From the NCBI GenBank assembly GCA_025331435.1, contig JAIWNI010000024.1, positions 1-64,000 on the forward strand: a DNA stretch of 64,000 bases, in the 5' to 3' direction. The stretch's first letter is position 1. Each line of letters opens with the position of its first letter. Below, piece by piece: positions 12,051 to 24,898 of this stretch. The position numbers were made by a program, and so were the translations under genes. The notes below the pieces were generated by a model, which did no database searches, was not told the DNA's origin, and was given only the letters and a program-made list of their open reading frames with translations. The DNA comes from Choanephora cucurbitarum. Taxonomy: Eukaryota > Mucoromycota > Mucoromycetes > Mucorales > Choanephoraceae.

Positions 12051-14098
12051 GATATTCGTATCAACTAGAATAGAAAAATATGGAAGAAGCTTAAAAAAAT
12101 AACTATTTCAGAAAATTCACATTAAAGCAGTGTGGCTTTAGTTTGAAAAAAGAAAATCTGTCACACCTATACCGCATTGAGAGTGGATGTTTTGGGTGTC
12201 CAAGAGTTTAGTAAACACTTCTAAACTATTTTGGTGGAAAATATACTCTTGAACATTTCAAGCTGTGTCATTCTCTTTTTTTTGCGCTATAAGTTCTCAC
12301 TTAAAAACAATAATTTCGGCATTAGCTACTTTGGAGCGCAATACCCTGATAATGAGTATTTAGAAAGTTATATTGGCGAGCCATAGGATGTGAAGCTCAG
12401 TGAACTAACCAAGTGTCATATTGACATTGGATGAGCGACAGAAAGAAGGGTCAAGCAAGTATTGTAGAGAGACATTATTTACTCGCTTCAGAGCATATAT
12501 TGGTGCTGCTTTTTTGCGATTATTTTTCTTTAAGAGAGAGGGGCATAAAAATACCTCAAGAACAATTCTAAATCAACTGTCTATTTTTGGAGGTTAAGTT
12601 TGTTTTGACTTGTGATGGTGATACAAAGCGCAACATCTTTTATGTTAATTGTTGGGGAGGGGGTCTCTCTGGCATTTGGAACTCATTTTATTGACCTAGA
12701 ATATATGCATATGAAATGTGAAATAGCATAGTATTCTTCAAGCTGCCTTTGGCGGTCTAGATCAGCTATGATTCTGTTTGTTTAATCCATCAGGCCGATT
12801 CCGCAAATACGGGTCAGTAATCATGAAAATATAGCTGCCGATCCATCCAAATATCTTTGTTTCGATTATCGTCTCTTGCGCTTCGTTTCTTCGATTCCTG
12901 AGCTTCCGATTGAGCTATGGAGTCTGATACACAGAACAACTCAATGCCTTGGCCGAAGAACCACAAGTAGATAGCTGTTCACTCGGGATAGATCATCAGT
13001 TTCTAATCAACTATGTATGCTATTTATACTCTGAATAATAATGCCAGTTTGGTAAATCATGCACAAATTTCCTTCTAGCTTATTATGTTCTCCATCATTC
13101 AATATAGTTCTGGGATAGAGATGTAAATGCCGATGCTGATATCAGAAGCATCCTGGTAGAATACGTTCATTCGGGACATGTTCTTGAAGCAAGGCCAGCT
13201 GTATTAACAAAAGACAAACAAGACCAAAGACTGTAAATACAGTTCATCATACGATGTATTTCGTCTGGCAGAGGGTAAAGATTTTGAATGCAAAAGAACA
13301 CCCAAAAAGTCCAACATCAATCGTATTTGCCTTTTCAATCCACTTTTTTTTGCACATACATTGCCTTTTACTGTCACTCTTCTTGTCTTTTTCTTGCCAA
13401 TGTTTGTAATGAAAACAACAGAAATAGGTTTGCCTCAATAATCAGGAAAAGTTATCTTATGTTAGATCAAAACTATAATTCGTATGCTTCTCTGGAAAGC
13501 AATAAGAAGCCTCTGAAATTAAGAGGAAAAGGCGTTAGTAAATCAGTATGTTCTTCTCATTCGTTGCTATAGCAACTTATTTGTATTGTGCATACTTTCT
13601 GAAAACTACCATCTCAGGATACCTAGTTTATCTTAAAGTTATTTCTAGTACTCTCTCAATTTCAAGCTAAAGTTTTCTCAATCTAAATCTAAGTCTTTCT
13701 AGAAATTGAGTGAAAAATATATCATCTCCTATTGCCATCTGCATCAAAAGTGACTTGCCATCTCTAACAGGAGAGGGAAAATCCAAATGACAGTAGTTGT
13801 TTCTCTTTTTTTTTCTTTTTTTTTTCTCATATATAGCTTTTCTTGTTTTAAACAAAGAAAGGAGGTTTTCTTTCTTTTTCTTAGACACGCAACATAAACA
13901 CATTCAGCCATATATACACACACTTACAGACGCACACGCAGATACACACTAACACTCACTTATACACAGAATCCTCTTTTATCTTGCATCTGTCTGACTT
14001 GATTGTCTTATGAACTAAAAAAAAAAGACTGCTGTACACCAAAGAAAAGAAACTAAATCATCATTCATACCAACTATACGCCAAACAAAAAGAAGAGG
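12051..14098. other. Intergenic region between divergent ERB1 and cyclin genes
   Basis: About 2 kb of AT-rich sequence separating the divergent ERB1 (-) and cyclin (+) starts, so it should contain both promoters. The 300 bases before 14099 are rich in T runs and CA-rich direct motifs (acacacac-like around 13913-13970). No gene or RNA fold was recognised. Confidence 0.5.
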
Positions 14099-16129
14099 AT
14101 GTATTCGCAGCACTATTCACTGATAGATAGTAATGTCTACAATCAACAACAACCACAGCAACAGAGGCAACGGATGCAATCGCCCATTCGTCCTACTGTC
14201 ATCTCTAGACATATAGAAGAGCCTTTGCCAAGTGCAACAGACTCTAAGCCCGACGTTACTCTTTCAATATCAGAGATCGCTGAGTTCTCATCCACCATGG
14301 TCTATTTGATGTGGCATGCTAGAAGACAATCTGTTATGGATCTTCACTCCAACTCCAAAACTGATACTGTTACACACAAAACTGGCAGTACCAATGAAAC
14401 TAATAGTCTAGAGCAGACTAAAGTCACTGCCGATTTTGCTAATATGACGAGTGCTGCTTTCAAGAAGTTTTGTCGACAGGTAATTAGCTTTGTTGATCAA
14501 TTGGGAGATCATCGACTGATGCAATTGCCCTTTTTTTCTTTTGGTTGCCTCCATTATTAATAGATTTTAACAGCAACACAGCTCTCTGAGTCCGTCGTTT
14601 TGCTTTCTTTAAAATACATTGCTATGCTCTTACAGAACAATCCTCATATACAAGGCGCTGATGGGTCTGAATATCGTTTGTTTACAGTTGCATTGATGCT
14701 GGCTAACAAGTTTCTTGATGACAACACATTTACAAATAAGACTTGGTCAGAAGTTTCTGGTATGAAAGTAACTGATCTTAATATCATGGAGCTGGAGTTT
14801 TTGGGTGTCCTTAAGTTTGGTTTGACTATTCGTAAAGAAGAATATGAACGTTGGAGAACTGCTCTGTATGGATTTAGAAGTCAATTGCTTAATTTGCCTA
14901 TTGAAATTCAGCGACAGAAGCTGATGGAGACGATGGCGTTATCTGTTGAAAGTAATTCGCAATGGATGCAGTATCACCCACAATATGCTTACAAACAACA
15001 ACAACAGCAACAGCAACAACAACAACAACAGCAGCAGCAGCAACAACAACAACAGCAACAGCAACAGGCAGCAGCGGCAGTGGCGGCTATACACAATTTC
15101 TTCTTGTTTTCAAAGAATCAGCAATATTCCGCCCAACCAACATTTAATGGACCTCTTTCAAGAGTACAGCTTCGAATTCCTCAACGCCCTGTCTATCATC
15201 AGCAACAACAACATCAGCAGCAACAGGAAGCCATAAATACTTTAGACACATACGATAACAAGATCGCAACAAACACGGGCCCATCGTTGCAACAAAGGTA
15301 TGCAACAGGTATGCCCAATACAAATATTGCCGCCAACAACAAGACAAATACTATGTCGATAGTAGAAACACCAAGCTATGCAGCTTATTCAAATCCTCTT
15401 AATATACAGCCTCACGTTATTTCTAATGCAGTCTCTAATACCAACAACACTAATAATATTACCTCTTCTTCTACACCTTCATCGTCCTCCGTATATATAC
15501 ACCCTTCTAATACAACACCTATCAATCCACCAGTTCAGCAGCAGCAAGCCCCTTACCACCAAACGTATTCTTCTCTGGCATCTTCTAACAATATTGGCGT
15601 ACATGCAGGTCATTGTAATTCTTCATTAATTGAACCATCCATTGAAACACCAGTCAAGAGTACATACTATTATACAACGCCTTCTGCTACGCCTACCACA
15701 AACACCAGCATTTCTACTAACTCAGGTTATGCAGCAAATTCAATGTATCCCACCACCACCACAAGTTATTTCGCTGATCCAGTGATGGCGGTCAGTACAG
15801 CAAATACCATGGATCTCCCCACTACCAACTACAACCCGTATATAACGAGTAGTAGTAACAAGGATACGGCGACCCTTTTGAATGATGCCAAACTTGGATT
15901 TGGCAAGACTTCTATGTCTCAGTTTGAGTCTTACAAGGTGAGATCTCTGTAACTTGTTTTTATGATCATAGTCTTACTAACTTAACTGTAGTATACACCA
16001 CAACACAATTTATCAGCAGCATCCAATGTCCCTTATAGCCAACAGCAACAGCATCAGCAACAAGCATACGAAGAATCTCTGCTAGAGGATCCAACTGATC
16101 CCACTAAGCATTACAATGTATATCAATAA
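14099..16129 (+). CDS. Cyclin, Pcl/Clg1-like, with poly-Q tract
   Basis: Cyclin-box protein of the fungal Pho80/Pcl group, expected to bind a Pho85/Cdk5-type kinase. Exons 14099-14479, 14564-15937 and 15992-16129 join to 630 residues. The box begins near residue 60 (SEIAEFSSTMVYLMWH) and continues over the first junction as FKKFCRQ|ILTATQLSESVV, then LSLKYIAMLLQ, RLFTVALMLANKFLDDNTF and WSEVSGMKVTDLNIMELEFL. After the box there is an uninterrupted run of 24 Gln (14996-15067) and a long Gln/Asn/Ser/Thr-rich tail. The second intron has a TACTAAC branch site. The tail resembles Clg1-like cyclins, but the exact orthologue is uncertain. The low-complexity tail should be disordered and the repeat is likely to vary in length between strains. 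Confidence 0.85.
14996..15067 (+). repeat. CAA/CAG trinucleotide run (24 Gln codons)
   Basis: Twenty-four consecutive glutamine codons, a mix of CAA and CAG, followed by four alanine codons. It lies inside exon 2 of the cyclin gene, directly after the cyclin box. Confidence 0.95.
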
Positions 16130-17074
16130 TCCTTATCTACTGGCACATCACCCTCTTTTTTTTTGGTTTCACACAACTTGTCATCTTCTTGTGCTTTTTC
16201 CCCTTTTTTTGTTTTTGTTTTTACTCACTTTCTAACTAGAGAAAAGAGAGAGAGAGAGATAATGCAGAGAGTTTATTAAATTGATTAGAATCACATTGTG
16301 TCCAAATAGAAAAAGATGAAGGGATAGAAATGCTTCATAGACAGAACCAAAGCTATTTCGACCATAAAGAGATTTTTACAATCTAGATGAGACTTGATGC
16401 TCCGCTCTCATGCTGCTCTTAACAGAGCAATGAACAGAGTAGAAAGGTAATGGATTAAGGAACATAAACTGTCTGTTCAATGCGATAATTAGAATTTAGA
16501 GAAAACGCGCAGATGATATCTTTGAGATGTCGTCTTGAGTATACGTATACAGTTTTGGCTTGATTTCCAATCAATAAATCGAATACAAAGATATTGGAGT
16601 TTTCTGTATATATCAAGTGTAAAGATTGACTGCTTGTAAAAGAGAAACTCTAAGGATAGAATATCGTTTTCTATCTGATTTCATTGCCATTAGCAGCGGA
16701 GACCAGCATTGATGAAAAATTTTCAATTAATCAAGACTAAGACAAATGCTATACCTTTGTGAGCAAACTGTGCTTTCCTTTGTATCGTATTGGTAAAAAC
16801 CCTACAAAGCATCTTAGTAGCCCTTCTTCTCACCCTCCTTTATGTTATCTCTGGCTTTTATCTTGATCGTTACTACTTTCCTCGATAGTACTTAAATGAC
16901 CGGCCTTTAGTTTATTTTTTGAGGTGCACTCTATGTCTTTGTTTTCTGTATTGCCTTTCAACGTTTATTTCGCTTTCATCAACATACTTTTTTGTTAAAA
17001 CCAATTTTATCTGAATATATGTTTAATGCTGGATTTTCAAAAGAGCGTATACGTGTTCGAAATAAAACGAAAGC
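16130..17074. other. Intergenic region, convergent gene ends
   Basis: About 0.95 kb between the cyclin gene (+) and the homeodomain gene (-), which converge. A T-rich tract and a GA repeat (about 16247-16259) follow the cyclin stop. No gene was seen. Confidence 0.5.
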
Positions 17075-17898
17075 TTAGTTCATAAGTTGACAACGTCTTC
17101 TTGTATTATGAAACCACACTGTTACTTTGTTTTTTTTTAAAAAAAAGAGTATTAATAACTTACTGCAAATACTTTAGAGAGAATATACTTACCTTGACTA
17201 AACGATTTTCCAGTGATTGATGCCATCTCTTCTCTTTCGACTCGACTTGGGAGAACACCGTTACTTTTGTTGAACCAGTCCATTAACACATTTGTTGTTT
17301 CTTTTTCAAATCGGCGTTTTGATCTCTTGATCGAAATAGTTTGATTTGTGTCTACATCTTTTCGTTTCTTGTTTTGCTGCGCACCAATGTTTGTTATAGT
17401 AACTTCTTGCTGATTGCTAGAGGGAACACTAAATTCCTTAGCTGATGAATCGTCATCATTCAAGTAAGAAATAGATGGCCTTACATGATGTAGCTCTTCG
17501 TCAACTGAATAATGACTGTTGATAGCATCAAAGTCTTCCAGAACATAGTTTGATTCTAAAAGACTTGACGTAGGAAGCTCAGCATGAAAGTTACCTATCT
17601 CATCTAAATTAATGACCGACGGCAAGCCAAATCGATCGCTTGACACGTCAAAGAAGACATCCTTTGTATTTCTAAAAGGTGTCTGTATTTTATGAACATG
17701 TCCTGATGAATCAAAATGAACCACATGTCTTTCTAATTGAAATGCAAAATCAGGATCGCGTGTCATCGAAGATGTGTTTAAATATTGAAAGACAGTGAGG
17801 TTAAGTGATTCAAGTGGGAAAAGCAAAGGACTATAGATATCATAGCCAAAGCGAATGATTTTTCTGTTTCTGGGTTTTGTGGCAGTGAAGGGATACAT
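17075..17898 (-). CDS. Homeodomain transcription factor
   Basis: Two exons, 17898-17193 and 17124-17075, encode 251 residues. The large exon holds an uncharacterised N-terminal region (about 1-180) with several acidic stretches, a basic NKKRKD patch and the first two homeodomain helices (KRRFEKETTNVLMDWF, then LPSRVEREEMASITGKSFSQ). It is open through the donor and would end in an unrelated tail if unspliced. Splicing from CAAG|GTAAGT to an acceptor ending ACAAAG adds VTVWFHNTRRRCQLMN, restoring helix 3 with W48, F49, N51 and R53. This match is the reason for the small second exon. The protein therefore stops six residues after the homeodomain. Nuclear DNA binding is expected; targets are unknown. 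A competing CAG acceptor 6 nt downstream would delete two residues from helix 3. Confidence 0.8.
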
Positions 17899-18050
17899 GG
17901 ATATAAAATGAGGGAAAGAGTGAGAGAAAGAAAGAAAGAAAGAAAAAAGTAGTTTTTGTTTTATTTAAATGACAAGATGTTACACTAGATTGTTCTTGGT
18001 CTGTGCACATGATTTCAAGCAAGTCTTGTATAAACACAAAACAACCTCTC

Positions 18051-21000
18051 TTATCGTCTTCTATGACGGTGATCTCTATCTCGATCTCTTTCTCTTCTTC
18101 TATCATCTAGACGACGATCGTCCATACGTCTGTCGTCCATACGGCGCTCATCTAGACGTCGATCATCTATTCTTCGCTCGTCCATTCTTCGTTCATCCAT
18201 ACGTCTATCATCCATGCGTCGGTCATCCAAACGTCGATCATCTGCACGTCTATCATCCACGCGTCTTTCTCTTGCACGATCCTCTCCTCTTCTGCTTTCA
18301 TCCAAGCGAGATCTTGAGGTAGAGGAAGTAGGAGCAGCGGCTGTAGGAGCAGAAGTTGCAGATTCTCTGACAGTACGGCTCTCTTCGCGTAAATCACGGC
18401 GTTTTTCAGGTCGTTCTTCGCGTACACGATCTCGTACATCAGCATCCACAGGTCTTTTTGAACTTGAGTTGGCTGCAGTGTTCTGATTGGTACTGGAGGG
18501 TGCAGCACGATTACTGCTATTGCCCTCGATAGCTCGGCCTCGACTAGAGCGTTCATCTATCACACGAGAGCTTTCACGATGAGTACTGGAACGAGAAGTT
18601 GTTTGTGTTGTTTGAGCTACGACAACAGTAGCAGTAGCAGTAGCAGTGACTGAAGAAGGCGCAGGATCATTTCTCGAACTACGGTTTTCGTTGCGAACAG
18701 GCGTGTTGAGACGACTACTGCTAGTTACACTTTCGCGAGGTGATTCTCTTCTTGAACTGGATCGATGATGATGACGACTAGTGCCATTTTCTTCGATACG
18801 AGCCATCTTTTCACCTCGACTACTACTGGAAGGTTCGGTATCTCGCGTACGCTTTCTGTCAGTTGGAGGAGGTGATGATTTGGATGGCGAGGTAGCACGT
18901 TGAGAACTCTTGGACCGGCCTGTATCATCATTACGTCTTGTGCTGCTAGGACTCACAGGTCGCGATGATTTGGATTCGACAGCTGCTGACTCATCTCGTT
19001 TCTTACTACTGGATTCTTCACGTCGACTGCTATCATGATGATTGGATGATTTGTCTTTTGAAGATGAATTAGCTTCTTTGGTATTTCCGGTAGGTGCGAT
19101 TTTGATTTCAACAGGTGGAGAGGGTTGCTTTAGACCCAAGAAGGCTTCTTTGGAAATCCATTTAGTTTTGTATTTGGCAATCAAACCCATGTAGCTTCGA
19201 GCTAGGACCTTGATGTTACCACGTTCATCTTCTTCTGCTAATTTCTTGACAATCTTCATGATACTGTTACCATGATCAGCTACAGCAGGGAAACAAGGGG
19301 CGAACTGACGCAAGACCATAAAAGCATTCTTCATCACCACCACTTCGCCTGATTTCAGAGCTTGTTCAATAACTAGATCTGACTTGAAGTGCCATTTATG
19401 AAGCACACGTTGGAAATCAGCAAAGCTTAACAAGTCTTCTTTAGCAATAGGGGTGGGTGTTGAATTCCAATTCTTTTGGAAGCCAATCAGGTTGTTACCG
19501 TGGGCTTCTTTACTATACAACTTTTCGTCGGCATGCCACTTCTGCATACGTGAGAGTGCCTTGAAGATGAATCTTGAATACACAGTAGTTTCATATTCAG
19601 AAAAGGCCAAGAAACTGGCAGGCAAATTGTCCGAGAGCATCTTGTCAAACAAAGTCAAACTTGAGAAATTAGGCGTATTAATGCGATGCATCAACATAGT
19701 GAACTCATAACAAAAGGCAGCATCTACCTCAGACTGTCGGCTACGAGGCAAAAGACAATACTGCATGATGCTTGAGATTTGTGCCTGACGTTGATTGAGA
19801 CTAGGGAACCATCGAGACTTAGACTCCTTGAGAACAGACATCATCTTCTCCACATGTGCTTTGTGTTTAGTCAGGTCTTCACGTAATTGATCCAAACGCA
19901 GCTGTGCTTGACGCTGTGTTTTGAGTACAACTGAGGGACGGTTGTTAAGATAGAATTGACTACGGGTATCTTGGCACTTGCGGATCACGTCAGTCTCACG
20001 CTTGATGGCAGCTTCATAAGGCTCTTCAGGACAATAGATATCGTAGAGCGTCAGTTGCCAAAAGACAACGTAGAATTCGGCTGAGAAGATTGTACCTAAG
20101 GGAGGTTCAGGCAAAGTCGGTGTAATTGCTTGACAGAGCGATTGAAAGGGTGTCCAAATTGTACCCTCAACCACAGGTTCTTGAATGCTGCTTCGAATCA
20201 CATGTTGTGTCTTAGGCCGTGTAAAGTTCATGACAACATCTAGGGGTAGCTGGTAGTCTTTTATCAGACTCTCAGGCTCTGGCATTATCGCGTTATAATC
20301 ATCACCTTCAAATAGAGAGGTCAAGAGCTCAAAGTATTGAATTTGACTTTGATGTACATGGTCTAATTTATGACATCGTACAGCGGCTGGGACACCTACT
20401 TCGGCTGAACAGACTTCATCCAATCGATACAAAAGTACTAGTATTTCAAAGCCAATGTTGTTCTTGCGCAATGATTCTTTAAGACGACTGAGGACACGAC
20501 GCGAAGCACGTCGATTGTCTGAAGACACAGGCAGAAAAGCTTCGTTCTTGATGGTTTCAGAACAACTGGCTGCCGCAATTTGATCATCAGTCAAAGCACT
20601 GGCCAAGATCTCAATACCACCCATTTTGGTCACGAATTCATTTAGCAAGTGAAGATCGGAGACAGAGTCATCATAACGCAAACGGCATGCAAGGTATCGT
20701 AAAAGAGGCGTGGCTTCCATATCTTGCTTTTTAAACAACATGCCTGTAAAGATAGCCAATGAACGGAACCAAAGATGAGCAAATCCATCATCCTTTTCTT
20801 TGGCTTTTAATGTGCGTCCAGGACCTTGAGAACCAGTCCATTTCTCGGTCAAGACAAATCCAAGTACATCATAAGCAAAGTCGCCGTAGTAACGACAGGC
20901 TTCGGCCATCAAGGGTGCCAGATTCTCAAACTGTTGAACTTGATCCAACATATGATGGAACACGAGTGTGGGATTTGAGTGAGCCAATTTACCCAAGTCG

Positions 21001-23180
21001 CGACCACTGGGACGCACATTGTTCTTATTGACACAGCGCATAACTTCACGAATCGATCGTTCTGTACGGACCTTGAGTAACTTTGTCTCAATTGTCTTTT
21101 TGTAAAAGTCGGCATGCCATTCACCATAAAGTGCATATCGCTCCTGAAAGGTAAAGCGGCACAAGATTTCCCATACACTGGCCATCGTGCCTGGATTACC
21201 TTGACTGAAAGCAATAGAAGGCAGTAAGAACTCACGTAACAGGTTAGTGCAGTAAGTGCGACTGTTGGGGAATTCTGATTCGCGTTCTACAAGGCCGCCT
21301 ACAATCAGCATGACTTTTTGAACAAGTTCAGTACAAAGGTAGGTCTTGTAGCCTGCCAAACGAGCTAAAGGTAAGAAGCGGGTCATCAAGTGTTCTGGCT
21401 CTGTACAGAGATCTAAACCGTCGCGCGTATCCTTGTAGAAGAAGACATAGCGTTCTCGCTTGATGATATCCTTGGTGTTGTCCAAAAGTGCATCAAAGAC
21501 TAAGACGCGCTTTAGCTTGGTTTGATCGGGAATTTTGGGATTAGGATCATCTTGAGTGGATAAAGCTGTCTTTATTTGAGATTGATCAGCACAATCATGG
21601 AAATGGCGATAGAGGCTTTTGGTTTCTTCAGGCACGAATGCTTCATAAGCAGGGTCAAGCACGATAGAACAGAGACGATAGATATCATAGGCAAGTTCAG
21701 GATATAGATCTACCAGTTTCTCATATTCAGCCAGTATCATGTGTGCGTGCTTCAAATCACCAATAGAGAGCAAAGCACGTACTAGCTCGACGACATCGTT
21801 TTGACTGTACTTCTTCTTTATCTCTTCTTCTTCCTCTTTTTCTTCTGCTTCATCGTCTTGCTTTTGACGTTTCATACGGACAGTGGATCCTTCTGTTTCA
21901 CCTAGAGCGCCATACATCTAGTTCAAAGAGAAAACTCGCATATTTAATGATAGTTCAGAGATAAGAGAGCGACGAGACTTACAGCTAATTGACCGCCTGA
22001 GTTGGTATTGATTTCCTTATTCATGTGTTCAATGTACTCCTTCTTTTCAATAGACATGCCTTCATGATAGGGATAAAGGTAAGGTAGGATATCACCCAAC
22101 AAAATCAAGTCGTTTGCCAGTAAGATGGCAATAGCAAAATAGATTTCTTTAGGTGTACCCTCAGTATCTTCGTTCTGAGATAAAAAGAAAAATAGCATAA
22201 TGCATTAGTTATATTCGTTTTGGTATATCTCAGTTACTTACGTGATAACTATGAAAACGGAAACCAAATAGCTGAGCCATAATTGGACTAGGATTTGTTA
22301 CCAATTCACCATTCATATCTGTGTGGACTAAACTTTTGACCCATTCAGATTCTTTGATCAAAGCAATCCAGAACTTGTGGTTGACTTTTAGCTGACGAAT
22401 AAAAAGATCTAAAATGATGTCGAGGACACGGTTTGGATCGAGATGAAAGACACCCATATGAGATGTGATTGTCTTGAGAAACTGAGGGATACGCTCCATT
22501 GGTGTAGATTCCAATTTTCCTTTACTGTCTCGGGCGTTATCGATACTGGCATTAGTCAATTCATTAAACAAACTCGCATAACCTTCGCCCACTTCTCGCA
22601 CCAAATTGTATTTATCTTGCTTATAGAGCATGGCTGTGTTCAAACGCACCAAACGACGTTCAAATAACTTGACATTGTTGATAATGCCACACTCGAACAT
22701 TAACTGGACTGTTAAGTGAATCTTGCAATCTCCTGTTGTAATGACCTCAGATGCCTAGTAGCCATGTCAATATTTAAGTACGAAAAAACGCGTCATTCAT
22801 ATTACCAAGAGAGCGTTGATCATGCCTGCCAGGTTTTCTGTCGATTTCTTGTATTTTAGTGCCTTTTCAGGTGATTGTGTCTGACTTTCGCGTAAGGCTT
22901 CCCATTGGGATTCCCAAGTCTTGATAGAATTGAAATAAAGATCTTTGACAGGAATTTCAAAAGCCTCGAACTCTTGTTGTTGCTTAATCATCGGTACGGC
23001 TACTTCAGCAAAGTTGGCGATAGAGCGACGACCGAAATAGGTGTCTCGACAGGCGTTACTGATGATGGTACGAAATTCACATGTAGTGCCTATACGATAA
23101 TCCGGAGCAGCTGCTTTCATCCGGTCGATTTCATCTTGAACTACAACATCATGAGTGAACTCGGTTGAATTCGATGACAT
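18051..23180 (-). CDS. THO2: THO complex subunit 2 (Tho2/THOC2)
   Basis: Largest subunit of the THO/TREX complex, which couples transcription elongation to mRNP assembly and export in the nucleus. Exons 23180-22806, 22754-22242, 22174-21983 and 21917-18051 join in phase 0 to 1648 residues, the usual size of the family. The N-terminal half is helical (Tho2 N-terminal domain, e.g. HKFWIALIKESEWV, LLANDLILLGDILPYLYP). The central conserved Tho2 segments include RYVFFYKDTRDGLDLCTEPEHL-like sequence and GSQGPGRTLKAKEKDDGFAHL. After residue about 1300 the tail is low-complexity Ser/Arg/Lys, ending in an array of (M/L)DDRR-type pentapeptides and HRHRRR. Such basic tails bind nucleic acid in other Tho2 proteins. 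The start could be 11 codons further upstream in frame (23213), but the chosen ATG gives the better N-terminus. Confidence 0.93.
18075..18285 (-). repeat. Degenerate 15-bp tandem repeat encoding DDRRM/L units
   Basis: About a dozen imperfect 15-bp units in the 3' end of THO2 encode repeats of the form R-x-D-(D/E)-R with M, L, A, V or I at the variable site (RRMDDRRMDERRMDERRID and so on). Each unit alternates two basic and two acidic residues. Confidence 0.85.
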
Positions 23181-23361
23181 TTTCTGGAGAAATAGAAACA
23201 AACGCCCACACAAAAATGAAAGTGCTTAAAAAAATAGCAGTGTGACTTAATTTGCCAAATTGCATTTTGAATATTTATGCGCATGATCTATGTTCTCCTA
23301 TAAGAAAGTATTCATTCTATAACAAAATGGTAGCCCGATACTTTATTAGATGATTTGTTGT

Positions 23362-24791
23362 CTATCGCAAGCCTTCCTCATCTTCGTCGCTGTAGTAATC
23401 GTCTGTTCTCAGATTAGAAAAGTCTTTACTTAGACCGTCCTTTTCATCTACTGCTGGAGATGCAGCAGAGCGTCCTGTATGATTACTATACAACTCAGCT
23501 CTGGCTTCAGCATGTGACATAGAGCGCATATCAGGTACATGAGTATCTGGCACCTTTCTGCTGGGATTAGTATAATTGCCCTTTCTAGGACTAGTGGTGG
23601 TCGATGACAAAACCTCGCCGGGTACAGTTAACAATCTGGCCAACTTGACTACTTCATTGTCCAAGAAAGTGACGTGTTGTAAACGTACAGTCCTTTCCAA
23701 CAACTCTTGGTCTCTTTCTTCATAAGCTTGTAGCAAATCTTGAGCAATTTGAGCCTCTTCACTTTGTGCAAATCCTGCATCACTCCTATTGGTAAACGCA
23801 AGCATATATAAGTAGCTGGTTTCTGAAATAAAGCTATTAACAATAGCTTACCCACACATGTAACTGAATTGTTTGCCTGCCTCTACATCATCTCCAATAG
23901 CAAAAATCAAAATGAGGATACTGAGATTTGCTTTGTATAGATGAGATCGACTAGTGAACTTTTGAAGCACAATTGATTGTCGTTTCAACATCTCAATCGC
24001 CTTATCATACCTTATAGAACTATAAGTAAAAGAAACATTGCCGAGAATTGATGCTTACTTTTTGTTACGAATCAAGAGAGAGACAGCTCTTTTGAATATA
24101 TCAACAGCAAATCTTCCACGGTCTTCTTGCTCGTAAATAGTACATGCTTTACTGTACATATCATAACTGGCATTGACGTCTACATTTTCCAGCGCTCTAA
24201 CATGATGTCATTATCCACCATATGGCTCTGTACATCCTCAGATTTACCTTCCTGCCTTTTCCAGTTGCTCAGCAGCACGGTCAATACTGCCTTGCGTCAT
24301 AAAATAGTTGCTAGCACGTTGGTAAAGTTCAGCAGCTCTTTGAGGTTGGTTTAGGTCATGAGCCAAAATAAAGGCAGCATTCTCAAGTGCTTTACCAGCC
24401 AAATGCGTTCTAATCGACTGTGAGACTATGCAAACCAGTATATACTGTTACTTACGCATCAGCTTTAGAAAGAGCGTCTGAAGCTTTGATATAAGCTTGG
24501 ACTGCTTGATCACTCGATTTTGCAATCTTGAAAGAAGTAGCTAAAATTAATTACGTTATGCCTTCTTTGTTTATTGTGTTGTTGTTTTTTTCTATCACTT
24601 TACCCGCACGTTCATAGCAGCTAGCAGCTAGATCCCAGTCGGGTTTTCTGAATAAACCTTTTGAAGCGCTGCATAAAGAAGAGCAAGTTAGAGATAAAGT
24701 ATTCGGATAGAATGGCATGTTGTCGTCAAACGCACGCTTTATCGCCTTGTTGCATATTTTTAACACCATCTCGAATTTGTTCTGCGTCCAT
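23362..24791 (-). CDS. NAPG: Gamma-soluble NSF attachment protein (gamma-SNAP)
   Basis: TPR-like helical adaptor of the SNAP family that links NSF/Sec18 to SNARE complexes in membrane fusion. Seven exons, 24791-24739, 24668-24604, 24540-24456, 24409-24248, 24196-24059, 24010-23852 and 23785-23362, give 361 residues. Conserved SNAP segments cross the junctions: DKA|ASKGLFRKPDWDLAASCYE, YERA|ATSFKIAKSSDQAVQAY, LEKAGR|ALENVDVNASYDMY and IRNKK|YDKAIEMLKRQ. The end of the helical region reads YEERDQELLERTV with FLDNEVVKLARLL, matching the gamma type (DNDYAKL) rather than alpha/beta Sec17. An extended acidic tail after it ends SDEDEEGLR. Introns are short (about 40-125 nt). It starts only 107 bp downstream of the NatD stop on the same strand. 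Confidence 0.88.
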
Positions 24792-24898
24792 AATGATGAA
24801 GAAAGTTAATAACAATATGAAGAGAAAGGAAAGCCTTTTCAGAAATGTGTCTTTATATAGAAAAAAGAAAAAGAGATTGAAACACAGTCGACAAGCGT

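Noticed and set aside
13667..13903. 78-codon Lys-rich minus-strand frame upstream of the cyclin gene
   Set aside because: Translation of T-rich promoter sequence; no homology recognised.
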